Source: JBHJHP01 sp042219825 (GTDB taxonomy: Bacteria; Bacteroidota; Bacteroidia; Bacteroidales; UBA5342). Taken from it: 64,000 bases of DNA. The DNA lies in NCBI RefSeq assembly GCF_042219825.1, contig NZ_JBHJHQ010000002.1, forward strand, positions 248,001-312,000. The letters are read 5' to 3'. Made by a program: the position numbers and the translations under genes. Shown piece by piece: positions 44,608 to 53,419 of the stretch (the first letter of the stretch is position 1; every line of letters begins with the position of its first letter). The notes under the pieces are model-generated. The model searched no databases, was not told the origin of the DNA, and worked only from the letters and a program-made list of their open reading frames with translations.

Positions 44608-45810
44608 CTATAAATGCAATATTGCATTTACGATTTTGTCTTCAAAAATATAGTTTTCATAATCATTAGGTCTTTGCTTTTTTATTGCAATATTATAATA
44701 ATACGGAAGTTTTCTGTAATCTTTCATGATTTCGTATAATGGTTCTTTGCCGAGTGCTAAATTTACCACTCCAAGCAATTCTGCACCATAATAATACCTT
44801 CGTCCATATACAAATTCTTTATTCTCAATATTTCCTGCTCTCCAAGTCCAGTAATTATCGTATCGTTTATAAAATTCTTCGGGATTGGTTATTTGTCCGT
44901 TCACAATTTGTTTTAGAAAAACTTGTGCTGAATCATGTATGTTCTCAAAATCTGAAATAAAATAATTCCAATTTTCTATTCCCTTTGGGATACTTGCAAA
45001 AACCTCATTACTGTATGGTTTGCCGGAGAATTTATTAGGGGCGTTGCTGCAAAACTTTTGTGCCATTCCTTCTTTTATCATTCCGGCAATAAAATCAGTA
45101 TATAATTTTAATCTGCTTGTATCCTTTAGTTGTTTATAATTATAAAGAGACAGCACTGTATCAATAGGAAAACCGACATGATGAATTTCATGTGCAATTG
45201 TTGGCAAAAAGAAATCTTTATTAAAACGTCCGGCCTCATCAAACAAAAATGGCACGCTGTACATAATATAGTTTTTCCCGTTTTCTGATTTATATGCCCA
45301 TGCTGCACCTCCAATATCGAATGAAATGAGAATAGTAACTTCAATTTTTATATCAGGAAGCGACCAATCCAATGCTTTTTTTAATGTTTGGTTAATTTCA
45401 TCTTGTGTTATATCTTTAATTACATCAATAATTTCATGATATTTTTTCGGATTATCAACAGCATCCTGAAAATATGGCTTTAAAAAATTCAATCTTTTAT
45501 TGTTAACTGTATAATTTACAGAATCTGAAGTGAAGCTTTTTATAAATTTTCTGAAATCTTCTAATGTTACAGGCACTGCCTGATCTTCTTCGCCAAATCT
45601 TTCTTCACTAATAACATATGCTTCTGACTTAATAGCAGTATTAAATAAGCTATCGATTTTTTCATTATTCTCCAATTTACTGATAGCATCTATTATATTC
45701 ATCATTTTAACTGCGCCATCAAAATCCAGTTTTATCTCGTTTTGAATACTTTGTGAAAATAATTTGTTTACACCGAGAATCATTATCAATAGAAATAAAG
45801 ATTTTTTCAT
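44608..45810 (-). CDS. Exported putative zinc metalloprotein (HEXXH)
   Basis: 400 residues from ATG 45810 (MKKSLFLLIMILGVNKLFSQ, a signal peptide). The stretch PTIAHEIHHVGFPI contains HEIHH, a zinc-protease motif, in the middle of the protein. The arrangement recalls DUF5700 putative zinc peptidases, from memory. It begins 4 bases after the TonB-like gene ends, so the two are cotranscribed. A start at 45834 would overlap that gene. Confidence 0.72.
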   Translation of the reverse strand: MKKSLFLLIMILGVNKLFSQSIQNEIKLDFDGAVKMMNIIDAISKLENNEKIDSLFNTAIKSEAYVISEERFGEEDQAVPVTLEDFRKFIKSFTSDSVNYTVNNKRLNFLKPYFQDAVDNPKKYHEIIDVIKDITQDEINQTLKKALDWSLPDIKIEVTILISFDIGGAAWAYKSENGKNYIMYSVPFLFDEAGRFNKDFFLPTIAHEIHHVGFPIDTVLSLYNYKQLKDTSRLKLYTDFIAGMIKEGMAQKFCSNAPNKFSGKPYSNEVFASIPKGIENWNYFISDFENIHDSAQVFLKQIVNGQITNPEEFYKRYDNYWTWRAGNIENKEFVYGRRYYYGAELLGVVNLALGKEPLYEIMKDYRKLPYYYNIAIKKQRPNDYENYIFEDKIVNAILHL

Positions 45811-45814
45811 GCTT

Positions 45815-46603
45815 TTATTCTTCTTCTTTTCCAAATATTACTGGTATAGTCCAAATAAGATTAAATGGCTCTCCGTGTCTGTATAAAACATCCCATTCAG
45901 GAATAGATTTTACAACTCGAACAGCTTCCTTGTCTCTTTCATCGTCCCACCCTCGAACAACATAGACACTATCAATTTTTCCGTCTTCTGTTACACTTAA
46001 AATTTGAACATATACTCGCGCTTTTTCAAACGGTTCATTGGTAATATTTGAATAGTCAATATTCTCTTTAATGTATTTTTTAAGTAATTCAGGATTCTCC
46101 GTGTATTTACTTTTTCTTGATTTAGAGTTATCATAAATCTTTGTGTCAGTTAGAATACCTTTTTCAAATACAAATTTTTTCTCAAACTCATAAATCGAAC
46201 CGTATCCCATATGTTCGTAATCGAGCAATTTTCCGTAGGGATTTAAGATTGAATAACTATACCAGTCAGCGAAAATTTTATCATTTGTCTCTTTGTCTTT
46301 GAAAATAAGCGATAAATCAATTCTGGTTGAATCTCCGTGTAATTCAAGCAAGTACAGGCTGTCATTTTTTAATTCCCAGTAAGCAATGTAACCTCTCCAA
46401 CAAGCTGTAGAGTTGTATCCTATTTCGGCAAATAAACTATCAGGTCTTGGATGATTTTCAAAATAGCTTTCAAGTGGATTTGCATAGATTGTTAGTGTAT
46501 CACCTTCATAAATCAAGAAGTCAGGAATCTGAGCAGTTCCAAATGCTTTTTGATTTAATGAAATCAAGGAAATTAGAATCAATATGAATCTTAGTTTCTT
46601 CAT
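45815..46603 (-). CDS. Exported protein with TonB C-terminal-like domain
   Basis: 262 residues with a signal peptide (about 1-22). Residues about 185-258 (RVYVQILSVTEDGKIDSVYVVRGWDDERDKEAVRVVKSIPEW) match the TonB_C fold, but there is no uncleaved N-terminal anchor or Pro-rich linker as in true TonB. The N-terminal ~180 residues are unrecognised. It precedes the HEXXH protein gene in an operon, which may mean joint action in the periplasm (inference). Confidence 0.75.
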   Translation of the reverse strand: MKKLRFILILISLISLNQKAFGTAQIPDFLIYEGDTLTIYANPLESYFENHPRPDSLFAEIGYNSTACWRGYIAYWELKNDSLYLLELHGDSTRIDLSLIFKDKETNDKIFADWYSYSILNPYGKLLDYEHMGYGSIYEFEKKFVFEKGILTDTKIYDNSKSRKSKYTENPELLKKYIKENIDYSNITNEPFEKARVYVQILSVTEDGKIDSVYVVRGWDDERDKEAVRVVKSIPEWDVLYRHGEPFNLIWTIPVIFGKEEE

Positions 46604-46611
46604 CTTAGTAT

Positions 46612-46813
46612 AACCGCCAACTAATATATACCTACAATTACTCGGTTTTATGTTCCGGTTAATAGGATTGAGCCGAATTCTTATCTGCTTAATTTCTTAG
46701 TATTATTTTTAAATGATTTTGCATTACAGGTTATATCAGAGCGTATCAAAGAGATACAGGTTCATTTCATTTCGGTGAGACTAAAATACATAAAAAAGTA
46801 ATGCAAAGGACAT
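46612..46813. repeat. Interspersed 0.2-kb repeat, copy A
   Basis: Closely similar to copy B (52938-53146) over its full length and to the 3' 140 bases of copy C (59397-59539). Contains GTATC-AAAGA-GATAC (46743-46757). It starts 9 bases upstream of the TonB-like gene start. The remaining gap to 47030 shows nothing convincing. Confidence 0.8.
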
Positions 46814-47030
46814 AAGAGGAGGTATTATAATTAAACATACCCGGACCGGTTGTCTTTGGTATATAAAAACGACTTTAAATGGCCATGCTGAAAATGCAAG
46901 CCAGCACCGCGATATGAAATTTGAAGAGCTGGTGGAGTGGGTAACAGACTATGAAGTCATAGCCGGTATTGCGATAATCATAAACCGTTGTTTTTCTGTG
47001 GTTTATTTCGTGATAGCATGCGTAATTTTT

Positions 47031-48023
47031 TCAATTCCAATATTCGAAATAGTTCAGTATTTGTTCAATCTGGTTTTCTGGTTGCAGATAAAAATCAGGT
47101 GCAATGCCTCGTGAATCAACACCATTTATTTTGTAATCATACACATTAGTTGTTGGATAAACAATATAGAGTGAGTCTTTAATGATTTCATTCACACAGA
47201 CATCTCCAAAATCAACGGCTCCTGCTGTATTTTCTCCAAAGATTTTAACTTTAAAACTTTGTTTAGCACACAGAACAAATTTTTCCGCAGAACTGCCTGT
47301 ATTTCTGTCAACAAGAACAGCTACTCTTTTGGGATACTGGTTAACACCCGATGGGCTATATTCAGTAATGAAGTTATGATGGCTTTTTTGCCAGGGTGCA
47401 TCTATAATTTTGTTTTCCTCCTTTTCAGTTAGAGTTCCCATTTTATTTCTTGTTTGATGAGACGCCCAGTTTTCTTTTGTTGCCAATAATTCATACCTGC
47501 GTGTATACATATCATTTGTAGCAATTAACGGGAGCAGACGTCGGTAAAATAAATTTTTACCCCCGCCATTCCTTCTCAGGTCAATGACAAGGTTTTCAAA
47601 AAGTAACATTGAATCTCTTTCTATGGAACAGTTTAAGAGGCTGTCTAATGCAGCCTGGTTATCGAAATCCGGAATCTTCAGATAGTAGGTATGGGTATCA
47701 ATGGATGCGCATTTAAACGTGTCAGTTGCTATGGGAGCGTTTTTGTAAAAATCGGAGACCGTCAGATACAGGTGTCTGTCTTCAAAAAAATCCATGTAAA
47801 GCTGAATGTTTTTTGCTAAATCAGAGATCGTATTCAGATGGGTGTTTAACAGGTTTGTTTTGAAATAGGTGTAGTAATCCAGCTTTCCATTGCTTATATA
47901 GTGATATCCGATATAATTCTTCTCAATAATTGATACGGTCTTTTTAAAATATGCATCGTAGTTGCTTTGCGGGAAGCCGGAAAGTTGAATGACAAGGAAT
48001 ATAACCAGTAAAAAATATCTCAT
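47031..48023 (-). CDS. S41-family peptidase-like exported protein
   Basis: 330 residues with a signal peptide (1-19, LSGFPQ). VIDLRRNGGGKN and VAVLVDRNTGSSAEKFVL (nucleophile Ser candidate in GSSAE) followed by FGENTAGAVDFGD fit the C-terminal-processing peptidase (S41) core; a PDZ domain is not obvious. Probably periplasmic. A second S41 protein of the same accessory region is at 55639. Confidence 0.85.
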   Translation of the reverse strand: MRYFLLVIFLVIQLSGFPQSNYDAYFKKTVSIIEKNYIGYHYISNGKLDYYTYFKTNLLNTHLNTISDLAKNIQLYMDFFEDRHLYLTVSDFYKNAPIATDTFKCASIDTHTYYLKIPDFDNQAALDSLLNCSIERDSMLLFENLVIDLRRNGGGKNLFYRRLLPLIATNDMYTRRYELLATKENWASHQTRNKMGTLTEKEENKIIDAPWQKSHHNFITEYSPSGVNQYPKRVAVLVDRNTGSSAEKFVLCAKQSFKVKIFGENTAGAVDFGDVCVNEIIKDSLYIVYPTTNVYDYKINGVDSRGIAPDFYLQPENQIEQILNYFEYWN

Positions 48024-48042
48024 ACGTTTTTGATTTTATGCT

Positions 48043-48175
48043 GCTAACGATCACCTGTATATGGTGTAGCCGATTGCGGGCTACTTTCCTGTCAAACCGC
48101 CAGGTAGTTTGAGCGGGCTACAACCCTTGAATTTACTACTATCCCGGCTATTATTTTTATACCTTGTTGTATGCC
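48043..48175. repeat. attC-like palindromic spacer E
   Basis: Starts GCTAACGATCACCTGTAT, ends ATACCTTGTTGTATGCCG; inner GTAGCC-N6-GGGCTAC and a second GGGCTAC copy. Ends are the same class as spacers A, C and F. Confidence 0.5.
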
Positions 48176-48193
48176 GTTTTTTACTTGTCAATT

Positions 48194-48682
48194 TTAGTTT
48201 TTCGTTTCAAGTTGATGGTTCAAACTTAGTGCATCAGGAAACCCCCATTGCTCTGCTATTTTACCGTTTGCTATTCTGTAAATAGCAGTTTCATAGATGG
48301 TAACTTTCTTTCCCGTCGGGTCAAGTCCATTAAACGCTCCCAGTTGAGTTCCTGTAGATTTAAATCTTGTTACCACCTTGTCGCCTTCGCTTATCATATC
48401 AACTATTTCTTCATTCCAGTCGGGAAAGGATTTTCTATGACTTGTAATAGAACTATTTGCTCCTTCAATTCCTTTCCACTCAATTCCGTCTATAAAATGA
48501 CAGACAAAATCTGGTGCTAATATTTTGTCTAATTCATTCACCTGTCCATTACTCCACACTTCATGATATTTTTTTACGACATCACGATTTGCGTTCAGGT
48601 TGGATTGTTGTGTATTTGAACTACAACTGTAAAAAAGAACACTTGCCGCAAGAAGCAAAACTGAGAAGAAAGATTTTTTCAT
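48194..48682 (-). CDS. SnoaL-like (ester cyclase) lipoprotein
   Basis: 162 residues. Lipobox FYSC (Cys20), then a SnoaL/NTF2-like domain: VVKKYHEVWSNGQVNELDKILAPDFVCH ... FPDWNEEIVDMISEGDKVVTRFKSTGTQLGAFNGLDPTGKKV. These small folds bind or convert diverse ligands; the role is unknown. Single-gene unit between spacers E and F. Confidence 0.87.
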   Translation of the reverse strand: MKKSFFSVLLLAASVLFYSCSSNTQQSNLNANRDVVKKYHEVWSNGQVNELDKILAPDFVCHFIDGIEWKGIEGANSSITSHRKSFPDWNEEIVDMISEGDKVVTRFKSTGTQLGAFNGLDPTGKKVTIYETAIYRIANGKIAEQWGFPDALSLNHQLETKN

Positions 48683-48744
48683 ATTAATTTTCGTTTAAAT
48701 GTTATGTTATTATTACTGTCAATGGTATGAGGTCATTTTAAAAT

Positions 48745-48891
48745 GGCATACAACGGTGAGTATGAGTTCGTGGCGGTCAGACGAGAGTCTGAGTGTCCGA
48801 CCGAAACGAAGGTTGGGACGAAATTCGACTTGTCGCCCCTAAGTTTCGGGGCGCACAAACCCAGTCATGCATCATACCACGTGTTATGGGC
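48745..48891. repeat. attC-like palindromic spacer F
   Basis: Starts GGCATACAACGG, ends CCACGTGTTATGGGC. Inner hairpins TCAGAC-GAGA-GTCTGA and CGCCCC-N7-GGGGCG. It has the clearest secondary structure of the spacers and much higher GC than the flanking genes. Confidence 0.6.
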
Positions 48892-48938
48892 TGGGTTTTA
48901 TTAATTACCACAAGATGTATATTTATTAATAGCAATTA

Positions 48939-49829
48939 TCAATAATTTAAGAAGCTTTCAATTCTTGTCTTTGTATTCGCCGGCAAAGCTGACGGATATA
49001 CTTCATTATGAGTAATATTCATTTCTTTAAACCATTTCTTCCATAAGTATCTTAAAATATCTTCATCAATTTTATTGTTCGGATTTTCAGCTTTTACTTC
49101 TAAAACCAGAACTTCTAAATTGCTCAAATCATTTCTTTCGGTCTTTATCCCAAAATCATTTTGTTCTATTAATTCTTCCCAATTCTGTTTTCTATATTGT
49201 TTTAAATTGCTAGTACCTAAAAGATAAGAGAAACGATTTTTATTGTTGAAAACAGATTGTTTATGATAGAGGTAACCGTCCGTTAGAATAATTAAAATAT
49301 TACTATATGTGGTGTCCTTTTCAATGCAAAAATCTTTAACGTCATCTTTGAAGAATCGCCAAATGTCGCTGCCTTCCCAGGCACTTGTTTCGATAGTTTC
49401 TTGGTAAATGTTTTCTAAATTTTTTGAATATAAATCGGCGATATTGTCATAAACTTCTTTTCGTCCCTTATTATCCATTTTGGAACAATCAATATTGAGT
49501 CTGTTGACAATTGAATTTATATTGTCATTAGAGGGGGGTGGACTAAAAAAAAGGCGAATTTTTCCTTTTGCTTTATAAGCCCCCAAGTTGGACATATTTG
49601 TTTTAAAGAATTCAGTTATTGTTCTAATATTCTCAATGTCATTTTTTTTTGCATCAGGATTTATTTTAGGACTAATTCTGTCCGATAAATCCAGGAGTAT
49701 TGAGATATTTAATTGTTTTTCTTGAGGCTTCTCGGTTTTGATATTATTATTATTTTGTTTTACATTACTACCCCCGCCACATGCTATTAATGAAAAAGCA
49801 AAAATTGAAATATAAAATAGTTTTTTCAT
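48939..49829 (-). CDS. vWA-like lipoprotein
   Basis: 296 residues; lipobox IACGGG (Cys17), then an Asn-rich linker. LNISILLDLSDRISP and ILIILTDGYL have the beta-strand and motif order of a von Willebrand A domain; the metal-site motif DxSxS is degenerate (DLSDR). It closes an operon 17 bases after the coiled-coil membrane gene. Possibly an extracytoplasmic partner of that protein. Confidence 0.7.
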   Translation of the reverse strand: MKKLFYISIFAFSLIACGGGSNVKQNNNNIKTEKPQEKQLNISILLDLSDRISPKINPDAKKNDIENIRTITEFFKTNMSNLGAYKAKGKIRLFFSPPPSNDNINSIVNRLNIDCSKMDNKGRKEVYDNIADLYSKNLENIYQETIETSAWEGSDIWRFFKDDVKDFCIEKDTTYSNILIILTDGYLYHKQSVFNNKNRFSYLLGTSNLKQYRKQNWEELIEQNDFGIKTERNDLSNLEVLVLEVKAENPNNKIDEDILRYLWKKWFKEMNITHNEVYPSALPANTKTRIESFLNY

Positions 49830-49846
49830 AAGTCTAAAATTTGTGA

Positions 49847-51109
49847 TTAGTTTTTTGCAACAGCATTAGATTTAATAAAATCTGAATTTTTTAACTCCGA
49901 TAAGAATTTTTCTTTAATATGTTCACACTCTTGAATGTGTGCTTGTGATGAGCTGGTTGATTTTAAATATCCGACCCAGCCTGTGAAGTAATTATTAACA
50001 CCTTCTCTAACATCATTAAAGTACAACACATAAGATTCTAATTGAATTCTTAATTTATCAATTTCACTTTGAATGTTGTTTATTTCACTTCTAAGACTGA
50101 CTAATTTTTCTCTGATTTGTTTGCAATCTGTTTTGTATTCAATAAGTTTTTGTTCTTTATTTTTAATGGCAAATCTTACTTTATCCATCTTTTCATATTC
50201 CTTCATAGTAAAGCTGAATACTAGACCCCAAATTATGTAAACAACAAAACCTGCGAAAATTATTATCCAAAAATTAATTTCTTTAAATGCCATTTCTAAA
50301 TTCATTTCTGGCATTTCTGTAAAACTCCCACCAACTTTTATATCGTAAATTTCCTTAACAATTGCATACGCAATAATTACATCAAAAATAAAAGTGACTA
50401 CGATAAGTCCGGTAATTTTGAAATATTTGGCAAATCCTTTTTCATCTGAAAATTTATGTATTAAAAATCCCAATCCTAAAAAAACAGCAGGAATTGCTAA
50501 AATGAATATTAGTTCAGTTATTCCGTCTGATAGCGCTTTCCCGATTGCTTGCGAGTCGAAAATAGCTTGAGTTATTTTTGTGTCATCGGGAGTAAAATCT
50601 TTGAAAAATGCAGAATATGCTGCGGAACTATAAAATACAAACAAATAAACTGTAAGGATAACAATTATCATCAAACCAATCCAGAAACTTGTTTTAGCAA
50701 AAGAATCTCCCGAAATAATTTTAGGATTTTCTTTTATCTCATCAATTTCTTTTGTTGTTTTTTCGATTTTATTTTCTTCATGTGTTAACTTATCTTGTTC
50801 TGTATTAAAACGATTTTCGGCATTTGCTTTTTTTGCCTCCAAACCGCTAATTTCTTGTTTAATTGAACTTTTCCTTTCACTTTGCTTTATTTCGTCTTGT
50901 TGTATATACCGAGTAAGTTGCATATATACAGCATGCAGTTTAGGTAACAAAGCCTGTGATGAACCTCCGCAATAGCCAGCATCTTTTGTTCCTTTCGCTG
51001 TGTATGAAGCTCCAGATATTAAAGCAATAGAATCTCCTGTTTCGTTTTGCTGAAAATTTTGTCTCTTATCAGCTGATTTTTGAGTAATGAAAATATCTTT
51101 AAGTGCCAT
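49847..51109 (-). CDS. Coiled-coil multi-spanning membrane protein
   Basis: 420 residues, no signal peptide. Coiled coil at about 70-135, then four membrane segments (about 142-162, 200-222, 235-258, 285-308), then a second coiled coil (about 315-370). The ends are cytoplasmic if topology is even. No family recognised. It starts 2 bases after the TerB-like gene and ends 17 before the vWA-like gene. Confidence 0.7.
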   Translation of the reverse strand: MALKDIFITQKSADKRQNFQQNETGDSIALISGASYTAKGTKDAGYCGGSSQALLPKLHAVYMQLTRYIQQDEIKQSERKSSIKQEISGLEAKKANAENRFNTEQDKLTHEENKIEKTTKEIDEIKENPKIISGDSFAKTSFWIGLMIIVILTVYLFVFYSSAAYSAFFKDFTPDDTKITQAIFDSQAIGKALSDGITELIFILAIPAVFLGLGFLIHKFSDEKGFAKYFKITGLIVVTFIFDVIIAYAIVKEIYDIKVGGSFTEMPEMNLEMAFKEINFWIIIFAGFVVYIIWGLVFSFTMKEYEKMDKVRFAIKNKEQKLIEYKTDCKQIREKLVSLRSEINNIQSEIDKLRIQLESYVLYFNDVREGVNNYFTGWVGYLKSTSSSQAHIQECEHIKEKFLSELKNSDFIKSNAVAKN

Positions 51110-51111
51110 AA

Positions 51112-51510
51112 TTAAGAATTTTTAATGATTTGTAATACTTCTTCAAATGGCATTTTCCCTTTGGCTTGTTCCAATAGAAATTCTGCGATTTCAGTTACAT
51201 TTTCCTCTGCAAATCCGAGCCGTTTACTTGCATCTTCAAGTATATCTTTTTCTTTATCATCAATTTTTCCATCAGCCCATGCAATGCGAGAGAGATTATA
51301 TAAATATTCAATTCTCCCTTCATCACTTAAAGTTTCAAGAGATATGACAGTATTCGGAGAAAAAATAGCACGTTGAATTTCTTCTTCTGAAATACCGCCC
51401 TTTTCTTTTCCAATTTGATAAAGTAATTCAAGTTCATTTGGGTGAACTTCAGCATCAGCTAGAAGCATTTGGTATAGACCCAAAAACATTTTTTTTTCAT
51501 TTTCATTCAT
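51112..51510 (-). CDS. TerB-like protein
   Basis: 132 residues, all-helical TerB fold: LGLYQMLLADAEVHPNELELLYQIGKEKGGI and LYNLSRIAWADGKIDDKEKDILEDASKRLGFAEE, each with the acidic metal-binding segments (ADAEVHPNE, ADGKIDDKE). TerB domains bind Ca2+ or other metals and occur in tellurite-resistance and phage-conflict systems near membranes. Here it lies between a TIR-like gene and a membrane protein gene. Confidence 0.85.
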   Translation of the reverse strand: MNENEKKMFLGLYQMLLADAEVHPNELELLYQIGKEKGGISEEEIQRAIFSPNTVISLETLSDEGRIEYLYNLSRIAWADGKIDDKEKDILEDASKRLGFAEENVTEIAEFLLEQAKGKMPFEEVLQIIKNS

Positions 51511-51529
51511 TTTGGTTTATTTTAGTTTT

Positions 51530-52147
51530 TTAATTTTTATTGTAGTCATTTATCCATGTTTTCATGTACTCTATAATATCACTAAAAGTCAGTGAGTTTA
51601 TATCTTTTGGGTCATAACCTTCCGCATTTAAGATTTCTTCATAGTCAAACTCAAATTCATTATATGCGAGCCAAATCTCTTTATGTCTTGGAATATTTGG
51701 ATTGTTTGGTTTAAACCAGTCTCGAACTACTTTAATTATTTGTTCAGGATTATTTTTATGTGCTTTGATATCATTTCCAGAAATATCGGAGATAACTTTT
51801 TGGTAACGATATTGCTCCTTTTCTAAAATCAAAAATCTTTTGTTTGCAAATTCAGCGGGGTTGGATAGTTTCATTCCAAAGTCGATTCCACACTCAAATG
51901 GCATATTAAATCTTGGAAGGTCAGAATCTATCATTGGTTCCATACGAGAAAGGTCATGTATGGAATAACGTGAGTTTTCGATAAGATTTTTGATTTTATG
52001 AAGTCTTATCTCTCCTGAATCTGAGGTTTCTGAGATTTGTGGATTTAAATCAATATAACATAGTGAAAATAATAATGGCTTTAAAAGACTGAAGTAATTA
52101 TTATCAAAAGGACAATTAATGAATACATTATTTTCTTTCATAATCAT
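51530..52147 (-). CDS. TIR/deoxyribosyltransferase-like protein, candidate NAD-processing
   Basis: 205 residues. NNVFINCPFDNNYFSLLKP opens a Rossmann-like domain; RYSIHDLSRMEP and RFNMPFECGIDFGMK (Glu85) resemble the conserved second half of the TIR/nucleoside deoxyribosyltransferase superfamily, where such a Glu is catalytic. RYQKVISDISGNDIKAHKNN is a further block shared with a widespread uncharacterised family. An NADase-like activity is inference only. Its ATG overlaps the DUF2188 stop (ATGA), so the two are coupled; a start at 52141 is also possible. Confidence 0.68.
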   Translation of the reverse strand: MIMKENNVFINCPFDNNYFSLLKPLLFSLCYIDLNPQISETSDSGEIRLHKIKNLIENSRYSIHDLSRMEPMIDSDLPRFNMPFECGIDFGMKLSNPAEFANKRFLILEKEQYRYQKVISDISGNDIKAHKNNPEQIIKVVRDWFKPNNPNIPRHKEIWLAYNEFEFDYEEILNAEGYDPKDINSLTFSDIIEYMKTWINDYNKN

Positions 52148-52395
52148 CTCTTTTTAGTATTTCTTTGAATTGTTCCATCTTTCTTGTGGACAATAATTCT
52201 ATCAGCTGATTTGACATCCTTGGCAGCCTTTATAGCATCTTCTCTTGTTGCTCTAACTGCTGTTGAACGTTTTGCACCTTCTTTTTTTACCGACCACCCA
52301 GATTTGCTCGGAACAACATGAACACGCCCACTATTTGAGGATGCCGCCTTGCTGAATTTCTCTGTCAGATTGCTTTTGCTTGCTTTTTTTGTCAT
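52144..52395 (-). CDS. DUF2188-like protein 1
   Basis: 83 residues. RVHVVPSKSGWSVKKEGAKRSTAVRATREDAIKAAKDV ... IIVHKKDGTIQ matches DUF2188, a small beta-alpha domain often fused to or beside conflict-related genes. N-terminus is Lys/Ser-rich. Its stop overlaps the TIR-like start by four bases. Confidence 0.85.
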   Translation of the reverse strand: MTKKASKSNLTEKFSKAASSNSGRVHVVPSKSGWSVKKEGAKRSTAVRATREDAIKAAKDVKSADRIIVHKKDGTIQRNTKKR

Positions 52396-52416
52396 GATGA
52401 AATTAGTTTATAGGAG

Positions 52417-52510
52417 AGTGGAGAGGGGGATTCGAACCCCCTTGCTATTATCTTGATAGGAAAAATTGTTTTTATAAATTTCACGAGTCATATTTGTCTT
52501 AAGGCTCCAC
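52417..52510 (-). other. tRNA-like 3' end (T-arm plus acceptor-like stem)
   Basis: On the minus strand GGGGG-TTCGAAT-CCCCC (52441-52425) is a perfect T-arm, followed by TCTCCAC (52424-52418). GTGGAGC at 52510-52504 could pair with it over six bases. There is no D-arm or recognisable anticodon arm, so it is not a working tRNA by sight. It could be a remnant or an integrase attachment site. Confidence 0.3.
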
Positions 52511-52664
52511 ACAACAGCACCCACTCCTACAATTACGCTTTTTAATATATTCATAGTTTTTTGTTTTATAAGTTCATTAATTAAATTACTAATCATGAAG
52601 CTTAACCAAAACTCTACGCTCGTTACAATTTCATAAAATAATTCAACCCTTATGCACAAGCTTT

Positions 52665-52901
52665 TTAGCCTTCTGGAGGAAACGGGTCTGATTTCTTTGG
52701 ATAGGTTCTTTCTTCTTGAAATTTCCCATCAGATTTATGAATCTTCACCGATGAATTGTCTTGATTTTTTGCAATTTCAATCGTTTTTTTTAAGACTTCT
52801 TCTTTTGTATTTCCTTTAACAGATGCTCTTTGACCGCCTTCAAGTTTTCCTTGCCAACCGTCGTCAGTTTTTGTTACGTGATAGGTTTTTCTTTTAGTCA
52901 T
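52665..52901 (-). CDS. DUF2188-like protein 2
   Basis: 78 residues. KTYHVTKTDDGWQGKLEGGQRASVKGNTKEEVLKKTIEIAKNQDNSSVKIHKSDGKFQEERTYPKKSDP has the same plan as the DUF2188 gene at 52144 but is clearly diverged. The gap between the two is 269 bases and includes the tRNA-like element. Its start is 37 bases from repeat copy B. Confidence 0.83.
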   Translation of the reverse strand: MTKRKTYHVTKTDDGWQGKLEGGQRASVKGNTKEEVLKKTIEIAKNQDNSSVKIHKSDGKFQEERTYPKKSDPFPPEG

Positions 52902-52937
52902 AGTTTAATATTTAGTAGTGAATGTCTTTTCAAAATT

Positions 52938-53146
52938 ACCGCCAACTAGTATATATACCTACAATTATTCGGTTTTATGTTCCGGTTAATAGGATTAAGC
53001 CGATTCTTATCTGCCTTATTTTTAGTAATGTTTTCAAATAATTTTGCATGTCAGGTTATATCAGAGCGTATCAAAAGGATACAGGTTCTTTTCAATTTTG
53101 GTGAGACTAAAATACATAAAAAAGTGATAGATTGGACAAAAGCGGG
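52938..53146. repeat. Interspersed 0.2-kb repeat, copy B
   Basis: Closely similar to copy A. Contains GTATC-AAAAG-GATAC (53068-53082) and TTTTGGT-GAG-ACTAAAA. Bases 53147-53419 beyond it hold no gene; a CCCGGGC...CGGGG hairpin lies near 53212-53231. Confidence 0.8.
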
Positions 53147-53419
53147 CGGATTAAATCAGTAATACTGTGATTTCAGAAACGAAGTGAACCGAAATTACAA
53201 AGTCGAACTGATCCCGGGCTTTTGTCGGGGAATCAAAGGGTGTTATACTCCGCCATTGGGGGCGATTAAACGAATAATCCTTTATTGATACACCGTCTGC
53301 ACTGCAATGCGGTCGTGCATTCAACCTGGAATTTACTCTGCATGCCAGGTAGTAAAATGCAGCTTTGTTTTCACAAATTTATTTACAGGTTAGTTTAATT
53401 GATGGTTTGTTATTGGTCT

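Noticed and set aside
46914..47114. 66-residue plus-strand frame MKFEELVEW...
   Set aside because: Overlaps the end of the S41 gene on the opposite strand, has no family resemblance or ribosome site, and its second half is antisense to that gene.
52408..52659. 83-residue minus-strand frame between the DUF2188 genes
   Set aside because: It contains the tRNA-like element and shows no family resemblance; a 48-residue version from 52554 cannot be excluded but is not supported.
52977..53162. 61-residue plus-strand frame inside repeat copy B
   Set aside because: The frame is broken in copies A and C, so it is not a conserved gene.
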